Shown here in pieces: positions 21,956 to 32,998 of a stretch of DNA of 64,000 nt. The position numbers and the translations under genes are program-made. The notes under the pieces are model-generated. The model saw only the letters and a list, made by a program, of their open reading frames with translations. It made no database searches and had not been told where the DNA came from. How positions within the stretch are numbered: position 1 is the stretch's first letter; each line of letters starts with the position of its first letter. The stretch comes from Mesostigma viride. Taxonomy: Eukaryota; Streptophyta; Mesostigmatophyceae; Mesostigmatales; Mesostigmataceae. The stretch lies in NCBI GenBank assembly GCA_009746045.1, contig RPFO01001842.1:26642-90641 (forward strand). Reading direction: 5' to 3'.

Positions 21956-21995
21956 CTCGAGCTACCACTCGAGCTACCACTCGAGCTACCACTCA
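21956..21995. repeat. 14-bp tandem repeat, three units
   Basis: CTCGAGCTACCACT is repeated nearly perfectly three times, downstream of the Penelope-like ORF. Confidence 0.85.
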
Positions 21996-22113
21996 TGATG
22001 GTCCGGATTCTCCCGATTTCTGGCCTGCGCTGGTTGTCTCTTTGATATATCGTGAGGATTGGATGTTGATGGTTTATACTGCGTTGATTGTGCAAGAAGA
22101 TCAGCTGGGTGCC

Positions 22114-22352
22114 CATAATTAATTAATCAACAACACTCCGTTAACATCACTCCGTTGGGAGTCAATGTAGCACATATCCCTGAGAAGGGGCATATGGCTT
22201 TTAATACATTCTAGGCTACTTCCTGCAAGAGTGGAATGTAAGCAGCACTTGCTCTAGGTGCCTCAAGGGCACCGGCACCCTCATGATCTTCACACTATGC
22301 CCAGCTAAGGGGGAGTATGTCATGTGGGGGAAGATCATCATGGCTATACAAG
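22114..22352 (-). mobile_element. ORF1-only element, 5'-truncated 3' fragment
   Basis: Matches the 3' untranslated region of the ORF1-only elements (minus-strand sense), with AATTAATTAA tail, hairpin arms ACTCC (22149-22153) and GGAGT (22058-22062 plus 100, i.e. 22158-22162), and the block ending at ATCATCATGGCTATACAAGG. It is truncated before any coding sequence. The tail begins at about 22114. Confidence 0.75.
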
Positions 22353-24153
22353 GTGCCCATAATCATGGTGTATAATCATGTGTTGTTAGCATCTTGCCAC
22401 CATTTGCTAGCATGCATTCCAGCGTCATCTTTGCCTGCATGTAAGCTCATGGATCACTCAACCTATCCAAGCCTTGCATTACACGTGCCTCTTTCTTTCA
22501 GTATTGCACGCGTTATGGAATGAAAACCCAGCACCTCCATTCCCACGAGGCATGTGCTCAACACGTTGTGAGAGTGGATGATGCTTTGGCTATGGCTGCC
22601 TGATTCAGTCATATTAGGTCATCCAGTCATGATGTTTGATGCATGTTTGATGCTGTATAACTTATACAACGCCTATGTTCAACGTTTTGACCCTCCAAGC
22701 TCACTATGGCCCCGTTTATGGGGCTCGGGTCGTTGCGTAATGTTGTCAAGGGCTCTCATGTTTCCCACTGCGTTGTACTGCGTTGTAATTGTGATGCTAA
22801 TGAAAAATAGCTCCAGTGGCCCAATGGGCCTGAGTTTTGTTTCACAGAGCCTGCATATGTTGCCCATAGCTCGTGCAAGAAGCCAGATTTTTTTCATGAA
22901 CCATTTGTGAATAAGCGCATGACTTGTGACCTAGGGTCAAGAAATCGCGGTCATGGTCAGACCCCCCTGTATTCAAACCAGTGTATCTCTCTAATGAATA
23001 AGCAGTTTGTAGGTCTGAGTAGCTCAAAAAATCCTTTGATTTATGGGCTTTCAGGAAAGTATATACATGACCATGAAAAAAAATTTTCCTTAGGTGCTAT
23101 ACGCGTTCTAAAAAAAGCTTACAACGCGATATATCGCGTTCTAATTAAAAAAACACGAATTAGAAAATTATTTGATAGCCAGGTCCAAGATTCCTACCCA
23201 CGTGATGCAGCTGGTCACGTGCTTACTTTGTGTTTGCAGGCTTTCCAGCACAACCACAAGATGTCGGCAACGTACACCAGCTCTAGCTGAATATTGGCCC
23301 CTAGCTGCAGCCGCGCCCTCACCTCCGAACTGATGGCCCCAGTGCCCCCTTTCCGGTTGTTGGTGCAGCGACGCAGTTCATACTGATTAGGTCACGGGAA
23401 TGGTTGTCTCACATGTTGCACGTGTTGGCACCTGATACAGCTAGCGCCACCGCTGAATCCCAGTCGGTTGACGAACTGTCTTCCGTAATTTCCTTTTAAG
23501 TAGGCCATGAGCACAGTTGAGTATCATACATGGAATATGGAACTTGCATTTATGATTGTAGGCAGGTACTCCAAGGCATGCCCCACGGCATGCTCAGACA
23601 CTACGAATGCAACTAATGTTCAAGTGTACTGCAGTTTGCTAAGTCCGGGGCTACAACCGGAAAATGCGACTATGTCGCTGCGATGCCGCCAGACCGCTTG
23701 CTGCAAAGCTCGCCTAGGCACCCGCGCGGACACCAGGCCGAACCCACACGATGGTCATGCTAACTGGACGAGAGGACGTGGGCGCTACGCGGCTGCCGGC
23801 TTCCCCTCTCCTGAAGAACATTTGGGAAACAACATAATGCAGGGAAACAGATATGCGACGCCCACATCACACCCTGTGCTCGGGGCCACATGGACAGCGA
23901 CTATTTATTGTATTATCTCAACCAGATGACCGACCCAAGATGAGCCTTCCACTGTAATGAGACCACCCTCCTTCTCTAAGGAGGTCTATCCTGGGCCCTT
24001 CGTGCAGGTACTCCCACCCATCCAAGGCCCTCACAACTGTCTTCCAGTGTAATCCAGGTCCCTCTTATCAATACCGGCCCCTCGCCGGTCCCGGGCCCAA
24101 TGACCCGCCCCCCCTCTCGCCTATTCCTGGACCCCACTGTGGGCCACACTCAT
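22353..24153. other. Intergenic sequence with repeat debris, no gene recognised
   Basis: About 1.8 kb between the repeat fragment and the CHLH stop codon. ORFs are at most 140 codons and resemble nothing I know. It contains the palindrome at 23121-23140 and, near 23200-23230, CCCACGTGATGCAGCTGGTC followed by ACGTGC, a partial match to the 3' hairpin block of the repeat at 4390-4852. The CHLH 3' untranslated region must lie in its right-hand part; I could not place a polyadenylation signal. Confidence 0.5.
23121..23140. repeat. Palindrome AACGCGATATATCGCGTT
   Basis: A perfect 18-bp palindrome (23123-23140) preceded by AC, giving the same 20-mer type as the arms at 17501-17550. Directly beside it TTCTAATT and AATTAGAA form a second 8-bp inverted pair. 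Confidence 0.9.
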
Positions 24154-27100
24154 TTACTCCAGCCCCTCAATACGGTCCTCCACATCCTGGTAAAGCTGGC
24201 GCAGCTTCTCGATCTTGTCGTCGGACGCCTCCCAGTAGCCGCGGCCGTTGGCCTCGAGGAACGTCTGGACCAGCTTGCGGAAGCTGTTCGGGTTGGTCTC
24301 CAGCAGCCGCTTCTGCATCGCCTCGTCCTCGATGAACGTCTGGTTGGCTTCGTCATACACCCAGTTGTCGACCGTGCCGGAGGTGGCCGACCAGCCCATC
24401 GTGTTCGTCAGGCGCTTCTCGATCTCGCGCACGCCCTCATAGCCAGATGACAGCATGCCCTCGTACCACTTGGGGTTGAGCAGCTTGGTGCGCGCGTCCA
24501 GGCGGACTGTCTCCGAGAGGGAGCGCACCTGGGTGAGGTATCCCAGGGTGATGTGGCATTTTGACAGTCCGAGGGCTCAATATTGTATGTGAGCCAGGCA
24601 GCAACCGACAACTACCAGGAGGCAGCCAACAAGTATAGTTTACAACTGGGCCAGAAAATCAAGTGGGCAAGTAGCACAATACAGGAGCAAGAGCACACTA
24701 GGCAAGCAAGTAGACAGGTGGGCAGGCGCTTATGCAAGGAAGCAAGGGGGAAAAAAGGCGGGGAGCTAAGAAATCAAGACGCAATCAGCCAGCAATCAGA
24801 CATGCATGGGTATAACATGACGCCCATGCCAGTTATGCCACCTTTGCCTGCGCTCTCCCTTCCCAACTACCCTGCCCTAGAATGAGGTAAAATTTAACCT
24901 CACCACCTTGGTCTTCTCATATCTATACCCGACCTGCACGTAGGGCCAACCAAAGGGGTAGGGCCCAAGGCGCCCGCTCACCTGCGCGTTGGCGGTCGTG
25001 GTGTCGGCGATGAAGCTGCTGGGCTTCTTCTTGTCGTCACGGAGTGAGCCGACGAGCTTGGTCGGGTCGCTGTCGAAGTAGTGGCTGACGTCCGTCAACG
25101 AGATCTCGGACGAGTCCAGGTTCTGGAACGTCATGTCCACCTTCTTGAGCGCGCTCTCGAAGACATCGCGGCGCTCGATGCCACCACGGCCGGGGTTGTC
25201 CGAGTCAAACGCAAACGACTTGCGCGCGAGGTACATCTCCTGCAGCTGCTGCTCATTGTCCCACGAGCTGTTCTCGATCGCCAGGTTCACGTTGGACGAG
25301 TAGGAGCCCGAAGCGTTGGAGAAGATGCGCGTCGCGGCCTCGCGCACGGAGCAGTTGAGCTCCTTGGCCTGCTCGATCGCGTGCTTGCGCACAAAGTTCA
25401 TTTCGGGCGGCTCGTCCGCCTCGGCCGCCATCTTGACTGCACGGTCCAGCAGGTTCATCTGGTTCACAAACAGGTCGCGGAACACGCCCGAGCAGTTGAC
25501 GACGACGTCGATGCGCGGGCGGCCGAGCTCCTCCAGCGGGATGAGCTGGACCTTGTTTACACGGCCCAGCGAGTCGGGCATGGGGCGCGCACCTACCATA
25601 AGCATGACCTGGTGGGAAGAGAGGGGGGATGGAATGCCAAGGGCATGCAGGCGCAGGGGGGGGGGAAGACAAGTGGCATGACCAAGGAGGCAGGGGGGGG
25701 AAGACAAGTGGCATGACCAAGGGGCCGGTGTTTAGATACATGCTCAGTGTTACAGAGGGATATACAGGCTAAGGCATCAACCCCTTGCCGGCTGCAAGTC
25801 AAACATCTTCTCAACTCCTTTGTCATGACCACAGCTATGGAACTGCGTCCCATGTCTTTTGTATGTATTGCAACAACCACTGCTAATCATCCACAGGAGA
25901 CGTCAGGACATCAGCGGGAGCGTTGGCTCTACCACTCACTATCACTTAGTCACACCCACCCCGAAAAGAACGAAATCTTGTGGAAAGTCATATCGAGCAA
26001 AGGGGGTTATCATGCGGTCATGACGCTCCCCTCACCTGCGCGAGCGACTCTCCGTACGTCTTGATGTTGTCCGTGCCCCACAGCACGAGCGCGATCGACT
26101 CGGGCCACTTGCCGTCATTCTCCGCGCGCTGGCGGGCCAGCAGGCGCTCCACCACGATTGAGGCGCTCTGGAGCGCTGCCGCCGTTGGGATGGCCTGCGG
26201 GTCAAGCGCGTGGATGTTCTTTCCCGTGGGGAGCACCTTGGGGTTGCGGATCGGGTCGCCACCAGGGCCCGGCTCCACGTACCGGCCCTCGAGCGCCTGC
26301 TTGAGCCCGCCCAGCTCATTGTCGGCCACGATCTGGCGCAGGCAGAAGCCCAGGAAGTCAAAGGTCGTCTGCAGCTGGGTCTCATCGGCCGCCTTGAACT
26401 GGGTCTTGGACAGCGCGTTCACCCACGGCTTGCCACGGCCAAACATGCGCGAGAAGATGTTCTCGCTCACGTCGACAACCTTGCCGTTGCGGTCGGTGGT
26501 GTTGTCGACGAAGGCCGAGACCGCGTCGCGGCATGCCATCGTGATGTCCTGGAGCAGCTGAACCGACGCCAGCTCGCCCTTGTCCGACTTGCGGTACACG
26601 TCCTCGATGTCACGCCCGACCGAGCGCGCGAGGATGCCAGGGAGGCCCATGATGTTGTCCTCGGGGCGGTCGATGGACGCGATGTTGACCAGCGTGGCCA
26701 CGGCCTCCGCCGCCGAGGGCGGCTCACCGATGACATGCAGGCCGCATGGCAGGAGGCGAGACTCGATCTCCATCAGCTTCTGGTACACCTTGCCCACAAT
26801 CGTGTCGCGCTCCTCTGCAGGGAGGTCGCCCGCAGTCTCCGCCGGGGGGAATGGGATGTCCTTGTCCAGGTTGCAGGTGATGGCGGTCGAGATGATTGTG
26901 CCCACGATCGCGCCCGCGCGGCCCGTGTCCTTGAGCCCCTGGTAGCTGGAGATGAGTTCGCGGATCTCCTTGAGTCCCTTGTACAGCCCGGCATTCTCGG
27001 CCGGTGGGGTCAGGTACGAGATCGTGCTGGCGTACGAGCGGCGCTTGGCGATGGTCGCCTCGGACGGGTTGTTGGCGGCGTAGTAGTAGATGTTGGGGAT

Positions 27101-30100
27101 GCTAGCGATCAGCGAGTCCGGGTAGCATGCCTCGGACATGCCAACCTGCTTCCCGGGCATGAACTCGAGCGAACCGTGGGTACCGAAATGGAGCACCGCG
27201 TCCGCCTTCCAGATCTTCTCCATGTACGTGTAGTAGGCTGCAAACCCGTGGTGGGGCGAGGCCGACTTGGAGAAGAGGAGTCGCATGGGGTCGCCCTCGT
27301 ACCCGAACGTCGGCTGCACGCCGATGAAGATGTTGCCGAACTCCTTGCCAAAGACGAGCATGTTCTGGCCGTCCGTGTTGAGCTTGCCGGGGGGTGGGCC
27401 CCAGTTCTCCTCGAGCGCCTTGGCATAGGGCGTGAGCTTCTGGTACTCCGGCACGGGCATGCGGTAGGCAATGTTCAGGTTGGGAGAGTTGAACTGCGCC
27501 TCCTTGTCGTGCAGGACGGCCTCCATCATCTCCTCCGACGACGCAGGCAGGTCGATGGTGTAGCCGTCCGCCTTGAGCTCCTGCCGGAGGAATGAACAGA
27601 AAGAAGAAAACGAAATAAAGACAAATAAATGGAAGAACAAAGAAGGTTAGCATGCAGGCAAGCGAAATAAGGCGCCTGAGAAGGGATACTTCCAGAGCCC
27701 TGTGGGTTAGGAAACCTCAACGAGGCTGCATACAAAACTTGCTACAAGTTTCCCACCAGATTGCCCAAAGCACGTCCATGTGTCAGTGACTGCATGCAAG
27801 GCATTACATTTTAATAGATTGACTGAATACTCTGGCATCCCCCCTTGTCCCTGCCCCTAGCACACATGTCAAATAAGACGCATGCCAGAAATATGGAGAA
27901 TCCAGACCACGGTAGCTCAGCCCTGCAGTTATCTTATCCGGGTTGGACGAGTCATTCAGGATGATGGATATGTATTGAAATGAAAACGGGTGGCCTTGTT
28001 CGTTGAAATAATGTCTTGCTAACACTAAGAGATTTTGTCAACCCATGGATGCACGAGCATAAACACCCACCTTCATGACGGCGTAGATGGACTTGAACAC
28101 GTTCAGGTACGCGGCCGTGCCCACGTTGCCCTTGTCTGGCGGGAAGGAGAAGACGGTGATGCACAGCCGCTTGTCCTTCTTGGCCTTGCGGCGCAGGCAT
28201 GCCCACTTGTAAGCACGCGAGGTGACCGCCTCCACACGGTCATACAGCGAGTGCGACTTGCCCGTCTTGGCGTCACGGCCAGAGAACACGATCGGCTCCA
28301 GCCCGCCATCCAGCTCAGGGAGCGCCACCTGGAGGGCCACCTGGACAGGGTGCACGCCCAGGGTGGACTCCATCCACTCCTCAGTCGTCTGGAAGACGAG
28401 CGGGAGGGAGACCATGTAAGGCACGTCCAGCTTCTTGAGCACCTCGATGGCCTTGGGGTGGTCCTGGCTCGCAGGGCCTCCGACCAGCGCGAACCCCGTC
28501 AGGGACACGACGGCGTCGACATACGACTTGCCGGAGATAGGGTTCATGAAGAAGCGCTCGGCGGGGCCCGAATAGTCCAGCCCGCCCGCAAAGATTGGGA
28601 TGACCTTGGCGCCACGCGCCTCCAGGTCCATGATGACCGCGCTGTTGTGTGAGGGGAAAGGGGTTGAAAGAGTTGGGTGTGCAGGCAGGAGTGGGCGGTC
28701 AAGGGGTAGGGGTAGGGGAAAGGTGTTGGATGCGATATCATAGACTTGGGTGTTAATAGACTTGGTGTTAATAGACTTATTTCATAACCAGCTGGGATCA
28801 TGAAGCAAAGATTATCCGGCGCAGTAAACCCGCGCCCACACGCCGCAACTAAACCAAACCACCCTCGCGCTGGTGAACAAATCATCACAGCCCATGGTTG
28901 CGCTGTTTAGATGCGAAGTTGGAATGGCTTACTTGAATTTGTATGTATGATGTTAGATCCTGTATAAGCCATGGCTAGTTGTGATCATTAGCTTGCACCT
29001 CAGCCAACACGTTGCATGCCTCACCTTCCTAGTATCCACTTTGCATCAGCCTACTCCTTGTTGTATTGCACCCACCGTTGGGCGTGAACCATAATGCACA
29101 GAGCCTCCTGTGTGGCCTGCCCGCTTGAGGTAGTGAGAGAAGCAAGTGCAAGCTAGTAAAGCGCGCCATCCCTATTCTTTGTGTGTAGGGCTTGAAGGTT
29201 CCTTGATAGGTACCCACATCATGCAGTCTACTTGCTAATGAATTAACATCATGCAGTCGACTTGCTAATGAATTAACATCGTGCAGTTGACTTGCTCACG
29301 AATTAACATAATGTAGTCTACTCGCTTATGAATTGGTTAAATCATGGCTGCGCTCACCTGTAGTGACCCTCGTCGCCCGTGACCAAATGTGAGCGCTGCA
29401 GCACGAGGCCGATGACAGGCCCGTTCTTGTCCTTGAGCTCCGGGGACGCATCCTTGCGCGCGGTCACCCAGTTGAGGTACTCCTTCGGGTCCTCGAACAT
29501 CTGGGGCGCGAGCGGGTGCCAGATGCCAGAATCGGGGAACACGACGGGCTCGGCCCAGGTCATGGTGAGGTTGGCCAGCTCAGGCACGTACTGGTTGCTG
29601 ATCATGACCAGGAAGTTCTCCAAGTTCTCGGGCGACCCGCCCAGCCAGAATTGGAGGGACATCATGAACGAGCGCGCATCCTTGGCCTTGTCCGATGGCA
29701 GGTACTTGAGCACCTTGGGCAGCGTGCGGATGAGCTTGAGCATGCCCTCCTCGAACCCAGCGCTGTTCTCCTGGCGCCGCTTCTTCATGAACTGAGCAAT
29801 CGCGCTCTTGGACTGGCCCAGCTGCGCCATCGAGAACGTGCCCAGCTTGTTCAGGCGCATGACCTGGGGGGAGGGAGCAGAAGTGGGGTTGGAGGAGGGG
29901 GGCATAGCAGTTGACCGGTAAGTGGAAGGGTTGCATGGCACAGTGATCGGAGTTACAGGAGCCTTGAGAGCGTTATGAGAGTAGTTGGATTACAGACGTG
30001 ACGGCTGGGGGCAGCGAGCTCCGGGTGCAAGGGGACACTGGGTGTGCGCATGACCCTTCTGGACATTGGTCGCAAACAAACAGTTCACAGGATTTTCTAG

Positions 30101-32998
30101 CACCGTTGCAGTACACAGGCACTACAGCAGCTAACCAACAACTCCCCTCCTTTCCTTGGTAATTCGGACATGTCCTTATCACCACCTCAAGAAATCCATG
30201 GCTACCGGCTGCCACTGCACCTCAAGTTGTGACCAGGCCCAGGCACCACCCAGGGGTACAGAAAGTCATGCCCCTACCTTGGGCATATGCCCACCAAGAG
30301 CACATGGAAGGACCCAAGCCCCTGGTCTTTTACATAAACTAACCCTTCTTTGGCAAATTACATCTGGCATCAGCTGTATCCATACTTCCAAGATGGAGCC
30401 ATCGCCATATCCACACAACTGTTACTGTTAGACCCTAAACCCTAACATTCCAACACCTATCGGCCTCATACAATGCCACCTCATGCTCCTCCTCCCCCAC
30501 CTTTGGCTCAGGGTGGGCGTGGCCGACCTATCCACTTACCACCCACACTGCCATCACCAACATCGTCGAGTTCCGCTTCTACTCCCCCCCCCCTCCTCAC
30601 CTCGGGCATGGATGGGAAGACCAGCACGGCATCCAGCTGCGCGCGCAGCGGCTCGATGATCTCCTTAACCTTTTCCGCAATCTCCTCGATGAAGATGAGG
30701 CTGCCGATGAAGATGTTCGCGTGCTGCACGTCCTCCTTGAACGTGGCCAGGTTCTCTGCGCTGCGCAGCTCCTCCACCAGGTAGCCCACCAACTCGACGC
30801 ACATGTCGTCGCGCTTGGCATTGATCGCCCGCACTGCCGCTGTCAATGACGACTGGTACTGCGCCTCCAGGACGAGGTACACAATCTTAACAACGGGCCG
30901 GCCGCGCGCATCCGGCTTGATGCGGCGGATCTCCGGCTTCACATTTGTGTACCCGGCCATCATCATCTGGGTGGGCGCCTGGGGGGTGGTATTGGATGCA
31001 GGGTCAGAGACAGCAAGGGATGGGGTACAGAGGGCAAAAATGGGATAGGGTAATGCTGTGCATGTGAGCGCGAGCCGAAGGGCCACATCCAACAGTAAAT
31101 GGAATGCCCTGGTTGAGGTGAGAATGGAACAGAACTGAGACCTAGAGCTCCGACCTCCAATAAACGGCGAGATTTCTAATAAATTATAAGAAAAGCTTTC
31201 TACCGAGGTTTAAATCTGGTATCGAAAAGTTGACGTCATATGATTATTGAGCACAGTAAACATGACCAGTTACTTCGCACACGGCCACAATACCTGTGCT
31301 CGCACGTTCTGCTTGTTATCCTTCAAGAGCAAGTGACAAATGTGATTTTGATCTGGCCCCAAGAGCATTTGCACAGGGCCCATGAGTTTGCATCAGTAGC
31401 GGACAATGCACTGCTGCACAGCATCCAAGGTCATTTGGTCAGATCTTTGATCTGGAATAAAACACATTTGATGAAAACCTTTCCCCCTTCAACCACCACC
31501 GAGCTCTGTCATCATTGTATGATGGCCCACCCCGAAGTGCGTACTGACATTCAGACCCAACCACTTGTCACTCACCTTGGTGGCCTTGGTTGCCACCGAC
31601 GACGCCGCCAGCTTGGCCGATAGGTCATCGACCTGCACATGTACGTACATGTATTTGCATGTGTCAAGAAGGCATAACAGGTCAGCAAGGCAAACTACCA
31701 AGTTGGAGGGTCAGGCATATCGCTGGTGCGGGAGAAGGGGCTACACCTTCCCTGCAAGACCTTGCCATGCAACAGAGACAGCCATCTGCCTCTACCAACA
31801 TCCACGGTCAGTCCGTCTGAAAGAGTGAGGGTGGATAGGGTTGAACAGGGAGCGTCAAACTGGGAGAACTGCTTGCATGTCAAGGGCCTATTGCTTCTAT
31901 TGCTGCCACTGACAATTGGTCCCAACTACCGGGCGATTGGCATTGATCACACCGGTTCATTAGATGACAAGCTCTTCCCGGGGATGACACTTGCAGTGTC
32001 AAAATAGAAAAAAGATATATTTGTTAATAAATGTGCTGATGGAATCGCGTCCATACAGCATGTCACTAAGCACATCCTAAACAACACTACTGATTATTCC
32101 AGAAGGTAAAATTTTGCAGTGAAAGGCAGTGGACAGGGCCAGCTGGACTAGAAATTAAGTAACTATTCTACAACTACCGTGATTGTTTGGCCGTGGTAAC
32201 GAACGCTTCAGCTCGTTGTACAACAAAAGCTTCAAACATTAAATTACCGAGCAAGCACCAGCGTAACAGCAGTACGAAGCGCAGATTTTCATACAAGGAC
32301 AAGCAATAAACAATGCAGAATACTGAACATAACGCCCTAAAACACAGGCCGAGTCCTACTCAAAGGACAACATCACTGAGGAATGGCAGCTCGCATGCCA
32401 CGGCTTATCACCTCAGCGTCCGTTTCATCGGTACCAGTTTCTTACCTGGGAGACACGAAGGCCGTCGACGGCAGATGGACGGCGAAGCCCATCGCACGAG
32501 CCAATGACCGGGCGAGCCGAGGGGGCTGCATGGAACAAACAAACAAGGGCGCGGTCACCATTTCATGTGCAGCGATGAGTACTTTTGCTTCAGTGGGTTC
32601 GCCGCCACTACGTGGGGACTTCCATCGGCTGGAGTCCAATGTAATCTACATGGGTGTAGAGCTATTTACATCATACTGTCGATGGAGCGCTGCCAAAGTT
32701 AGATATAAACCAATCCGGCAATGGCCGTATGCAGGCTCTCAACCCCGAGAAGCGTTGGCGGCTCGTCCACCCTATCCCAAAAGCTTGCAGCTGCCTCAAG
32801 GGATGGCTTGATCTCAACAAGGCAACCGGCTCTCTACCGTTCCGATCAATAAATGAGTAAGCACATATTTTCCGTGACGTACAACAACGACGGCATTCTA
32901 CGCCAGTGACTAAGCATACCTGGTCCCTTCTTCCTGTTACATCTAGACGTGGAAAGCGCGGAAGCAGGCTGTACCCTAACGACCGGGGCAGCCTGCAT
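24154..32998 (-). CDS. CHLH: Magnesium chelatase subunit H, complete, nine exons
   Basis: Large porphyrin-binding subunit of Mg-chelatase, which with CHLI and CHLD (and GUN4) inserts Mg2+ into protoporphyrin IX in the chloroplast, the first committed step of chlorophyll synthesis. Exons, all bounded by GT-AG and in phase: 32920-32998, 32446-32525, 31576-31632, 30601-30978, 29358-29863, 28071-28641, 26036-27580, 24982-25608, 24154-24528. They total 4218 nt, 1405 residues, normal for the family. The N-terminus [20 protein letters not shown] is rich in Ala/Ser/Arg with few acids, as expected of a transit peptide. An ATG 22 nt upstream (33020) meets a stop and was rejected. CobN/CHLH signatures include [54 protein letters not shown] (near residue 690), [11 protein letters not shown] and [15 protein letters not shown]. 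The 5' two exons rest on splice logic and phase alone. Confidence 0.95.
25655..25725. repeat. Tandem duplication in a CHLH intron
   Basis: Two copies of a unit of about 34 bp containing a G-run and AAGACAAGTGGCATGACCAA, beside the 3' splice site of the eighth exon. Confidence 0.75.
28920..29240 (+). repeat. SINE-like family copy in a CHLH intron
   Basis: Second copy of the repeat at 4390-4852, antisense to CHLH, inside the intron between 28642 and 29357. It keeps GTATTGCACCCAC, GTGGCCTGCCCGCTTGAG and GGCTTGAAGGTTCCTT and ends near TACCCACATCATGCAGTC. It lacks the 50-bp hairpin insertion seen in the first copy. Confidence 0.6.
29218..29335. repeat. 30-bp tandem repeat at the tail of the intronic repeat
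   Basis: Four imperfect copies of a 30-bp unit containing CATGCAGTCGACTTGCTAAT and GAATTAAC. It begins at the 3' end of the SINE-like copy, in the position the TTCA array holds at 4853. Confidence 0.85.

Larger units (their letters stand above)
18353..22066 (+). mobile_element. Penelope-like element with N-terminal GIY-YIG (Chlamys/Naiad type)
   Basis: The ORF at 18401-21457 is bracketed by a 21-22 bp direct repeat with one indel: ATATATCGTGAGGATTGATG at 18353 and ATATATCGTGAGGATTGGAT at 22045. This could be a remnant of the pseudo-LTRs typical of Penelope-like elements, but the limits are tentative. The 3' flank includes a 14-bp triplication (21956-21995). A segment around 21999-22050 (GGTCCGGATTCT, then TGGTTGTCTCTTTGATA) recurs inverted at about 44190-44255 and in part at 43007-43030 and 41828-41850, so 3'-end fragments of this family may be scattered nearby. 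Confidence 0.7.

Noticed and set aside
26210..27595. 461-codon plus-strand ORF
   Set aside because: Antisense of the largest CHLH exon; no recognisable domain, and open only because of GC-rich codon use.
30433..30452. CCCTAAACCCTAA as a second telomeric block
   Set aside because: Only about two units inside an intron; such short matches are expected by chance.
32442..32639. CHLH start in the ORF ending at 32442
   Set aside because: Its frame does not fit the next exon. Using a 3' splice site at 32526-32527 and the upstream exon 32920-32998 keeps phase throughout.
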